A DNA stretch of 64,000 bases, taken from the NCBI GenBank assembly GCA_951804985.1, contig OX638130.1:98205700-98269699 (forward strand). Reading direction: 5' to 3'. This document shows, piece after piece, positions 61,141 to 64,000 of this stretch. The position numbers and the translations under genes are program-made. The notes beneath the pieces are model-generated. The model searched no databases. It worked only from the letters and a program-made list of their open reading frames with translations, and was not told the origin of the DNA. Source of the stretch: Dryomyza anilis (Eukaryota > Arthropoda > Insecta > Diptera > Dryomyzidae). The stretch's first letter is position 1; each line of letters starts with the position of its first letter.

Positions 61141-64000
61141 AAATGGCTATAACTCCTAAACGGAGCGTCCTAGAGGGTCGAAAGTAGGCGCATTTAATAG
61201 AAATATATTTTATAGAAATATATTTCAGCAGAATTCACTGCAAATTTCATATAATTCGATTGAGCAGTTCCTCAGAAATCGGGTTTTGAATTTCGATTTT
61301 CAAAATATTTCTTTAAATGGCTATAACTGCTAAACGGAGCGTCCTAGGGGGTCGAAAGTAGGCGCATTTTATAGAAATATATTTCAGCAGAAATCATTGC
61401 AAATTTCGTATAATTCGATTGAGCGATTTCTCAGAAATCGGGTTTTGAATTTCGCTTTTCAAAAAATGTCTTTAAATGGCTATAACTCCTAAACGGAGCG
61501 TCCTAGAGGGTCGAAAGTAGGCGCATTTTATAGAAATATATTTCAGCAGAAATCACTGCAAATTTCATATAATTCGATTGAGCGATTTCTCAGAAATCGG
61601 GTTTTGAATTTCGATTTTCAAAAAATGTCTTTAAATGGCTATAACTCCTAAACGGAGCGTCATAGAGGGTCGAAAGTAGGCGCATTTAATAGAAATATAT
61701 TGCAGCAGAAATCACTGCAATATTTCAGCAGAATTCACTGCAAATTTCATATAATTCGATTGAGCAGTTCCTCAGAAATCGGGTTTTGAATTTCGATTTT
61801 CAAACAATTTCTTCAAATGACTATAACTCCTAAACGGAGCGTCCTAGAGGGTCGAAAGTAGGCGCATTTTATAGAAATATATTTCAGCAGAAATCATTGC
61901 AATATTTCAGCAGAATTCACTGCAAATTTCATATAATTCGATTGAGCGGAATTCACTGCAAATTTCATATAATTCGATTGAGCGGTTCCTCAGAAATCGG
62001 GTTTTGAATTTCGATTTTCAAAATTTTTTCGAAAAATTTCTTTAAATGGCTATAACTCCTAAACGGAGCATCCTAGAGGGTCGAAAGTAGGCGCATTTTA
62101 TAGAAATATAATTCGATTGAGCGGTTCCTCAGAAATCGGGTTTTGAATTTCGATTTTCAAACAATTTCTTCAAATGGCTATAACTCCTAAACGGAGCGTG
62201 CTAGAGGGTCGAAAGTAGGCACATTTTATGGAAATATATTTCAGCAGAATTCACTGCAAATTTCATATAATTCGATTGAGCGGTTCCTCAGAAATCGGGT
62301 TTTGAAATTCGATTTTCAAAATATTTCTTTAAATGGCTATAACTCCTAAACGGAGCGTCCTAGAGGGTCGAAAGTAGGCGCATTTTATAGAAATATATTT
62401 CAGCAGAAATCATTGCAAATTTCGTATAATTCGATTGAGCGATTTCTCAGAAATCGGGTTTTGAATTTCGCTTTTCAAAAAATGTCTTTAAATGGCTATA
62501 ACTCCTAAACGGAGCGTCCTAGAGGGTCGAAAGTAGGCGCATTTTATAGAAATATATTTCAGCAGAAATCACTGCAAATTTCATATAATTCGATTGAGCG
62601 ATTTCTCAGAAATCGGGTTTTGAATTTCGATTTTCAAAAAATGTCTTTAAATGGCTATAACTCCTAAACGGAGCGTCCTAGAGGGTCGAAAGTAGGCGCA
62701 TTTTATAGAAATATATTTCAGCAGAAATCACTGCAAATTTCATATAATTCGATTGAGCAGTTCCTCAGAAATCGGGTTTTGAATTTCGATTTTCAAACAA
62801 TTTCTTTAAATGGCTATAACTCCTAAACGGAGCGTCCTAGGGGGTCGAAAGTAGGCGCATTTAATAGAAATATATTTTATAGAAATATATTTCAGCAGAA
62901 TTCACTGCAAATTTCATATAATTCGATTGAGCAGTTCCTCAGAAATCGGGTTTTGAATTTCGATTTTCAAAATATTTCTTTAAATGGCTATAACTGCTAA
63001 ACGGAGCGTCCTAGGGGGTCGAAAGTAGGCGCATTTTATAGAAATATATTTCAGCAGAAATCATTGCAAATTTCGTATAATTCGATTGAGCGATTTCTCA
63101 GAAATCGGGTTTTGAATTTCGCTTTTCAAAAAATGTCTTTAAATGGCTATAACTCCTAAACGGAGCGTCCTAGAGGGTCGAAAGTAGGCGCATTTTATAG
63201 AAATATATTTCAGCAGAAATCACTGCAAATTTCATATAATTCGATTGAGCGATTTCTCAGAAATCGGGTTTTGAATTTCGATTTTCAAAAAATGTCTTTA
63301 AATGGCTATAACTCCTAAACGGAGCGTCATAGAGGGTCGAAAGTAGGCGCATTTAATAGAAATATATTGCAGCAGAAATCACTGCAATATTTCAGCAGAA
63401 TTCACTGCAAATTTCATATAATTCGATTGAGCAGTTCCTCAGAAATCGGGTTTTGAATTTCGATTTTCAAACAATTTCTTCAAATGGCTATAACTCCTAA
63501 ACGGAGCGTCCTAGATAGAAATATATTTCAGCAGAAATCACTGCAAATTTCATATAATTCGATTGAGCGGTTCCTCAGAAATCGGGTTTTGAATTTCGAT
63601 TTTCAAACAATTTCTTTAAATGGCTATAACTCCTAAACGGAGCGTCCTAGGGGGTCGAAAATAGGCGCATTTTATAGAAATATATTTCAGCAGAATTCAC
63701 TGCAAATTTCATATAATTCGATTGAGCGGTTCCTCAGAAATCGGGTTTTGAATTTCGATTTTCAAAATTTTTTCGAAAAATTTCTTTAAATGGCTATAAC
63801 TCCTAAACGGAGCATCCTAGAGGGTCGAAAGTAGGCGCATTTTATAGAAATATAATTCGATTGAGCGGTTCCTCAGAAATCGGGTTTTGAATTTCGATTT
63901 TCAAACAATTTCTTCAAATGGCTATAACTCCTAAACGGAGCGTGCTAGAGGGTCGAAAGTAGGCACATTTTATGGAAATATATTTCAGCAGAATTCACTG
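61141..64000 (+). repeat. ~2.5-kb block, copy 2, with a 318-bp expansion, running off the window
   Basis: Matches 52651-55192 and is still matching at base 64000. The extra 318 bp lie at about 62,412-62,730: two monomers with cattgcaaatttcgtataattcg and gatttctcag that repeat a pair present elsewhere in the block. This copy joins the cataaatgg HOR directly at about 61141 (aaatggc), which marks an exchange point between two array domains. Confidence 0.87.

Larger units (their letters stand above)
1..64000 (+). repeat. Satellite DNA array, ~159-bp monomer, fills the window
   Basis: Successive monomer starts (at the c of cgattgag) fall at 481, 640, 799 and 958, exactly 159 bp apart, and the same unit repeats to the last base. 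That makes roughly 400 copies, all in one orientation; I saw no inverted copy. By hand count the consensus has about 57 G+C in 159 bp (36%) and 8 CpG. Most copies differ from the consensus by only a few substitutions. Length variants are multiples of recurrent events: +11, +15, +23, +39, +68 and +70, and -2, -4, -12, -21, -31, -38 and -63 bp. There is no unique sequence at either end, so the true array is longer than the window. A centromeric or pericentromeric location is typical for such arrays but is not shown here. Confidence 0.98.

Noticed and set aside
1..64000. CRISPR array
   Set aside because: There are no unique spacers. The entire 159-bp unit is conserved from copy to copy, and unit length far exceeds repeat plus spacer sizes.
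1..64000. Transposable element, LTR or terminal inverted repeats
   Set aside because: No stretch departs from the monomer, there are no target-site duplications, and all units have the same orientation.
1..64000. TATA-like and ARS-like AT-rich motifs (ttttatagaaatatattt)
   Set aside because: Present in nearly every monomer by composition; without transcription or replication data they cannot be called promoters or origins.
1..64000. tRNA, rRNA, telomeric repeat or gene fragment embedded in the array
   Set aside because: Reading through the window, every segment could be assigned to part of the 159-bp monomer; I found no foreign insert of any length above a few bases.
1..64000. Species assignment from the monomer
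   Set aside because: I do not recognise this satellite with certainty. AT richness and CpG retention fit many invertebrates, but a database search with the consensus would be needed.
2690..64000. A single array-wide ~8.5-kb period
   Set aside because: Offsets of 8,664, 8,490 and 8,808 bp occur, but other blocks repeat at 2,067, 3,506, 6,138 and 4,487 bp, so a common long period is not supported within this window.

Overview
The whole 64-kb window is one uninterrupted tandem satellite array. About 400 head-to-tail copies of a roughly 159-bp AT-rich monomer lie in the same orientation from the first base to the last. There is no flanking unique DNA, no gene, no RNA gene and no recognisable transposon. 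The consensus is about 36% G+C by hand count, with 8 CpG per monomer. Such an array points to eukaryotic heterochromatin, plausibly centromeric or pericentromeric, but the sequence does not identify the species. The lack of CpG depletion suggests a lineage with little germline CpG methylation, such as many invertebrates; this is inference.

The array is not uniform. It is a mosaic of higher-order repeats (HORs), multi-kb duplicated blocks and recurrent rearranged monomers. From about 1 to 17.4 kb, the 227-bp and 229-bp partial-duplication monomers and the 'cagtgcaatat' hairpin variant are diagnostic. This part contains a 1110-bp HOR in tandem and a 3.2-kb block copied 8,664 bp downstream. From 15.4 kb on, 182- and 198-bp monomers with a perfect 9-bp-arm hairpin appear. 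From 18.4 kb on, an approximately 170-bp monomer with an 18-bp palindrome appears 15 times, always with one linked substitution. A 2,067-bp tandem duplication occupies 27.6-31.7 kb. A block of about 3 kb at 37.9-40.8 kb recurs at 44.0-47.3 kb, and between them 138- and 157-bp deletion monomers form a 1,701-bp repeat. A 636-bp tetramer is doubled at 49.1-50.35 kb. A variable-length HOR family (units of 9, 11, 10 and 4 monomers) fills 55.7-61.1 kb. A block of about 2.5 kb at 52.65-55.19 kb recurs from 61.14 kb to the window end.

How it fits together (inference): new monomer forms arise by small deletions or duplications whose junctions often share 3-6 bp of microhomology. Unequal exchange or amplification then spreads them locally, so each stretch has its own signature. 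The short ORFs in the window are readthroughs of satellite monomers that lost the stop codon normally present in each copy; I do not consider them genes.
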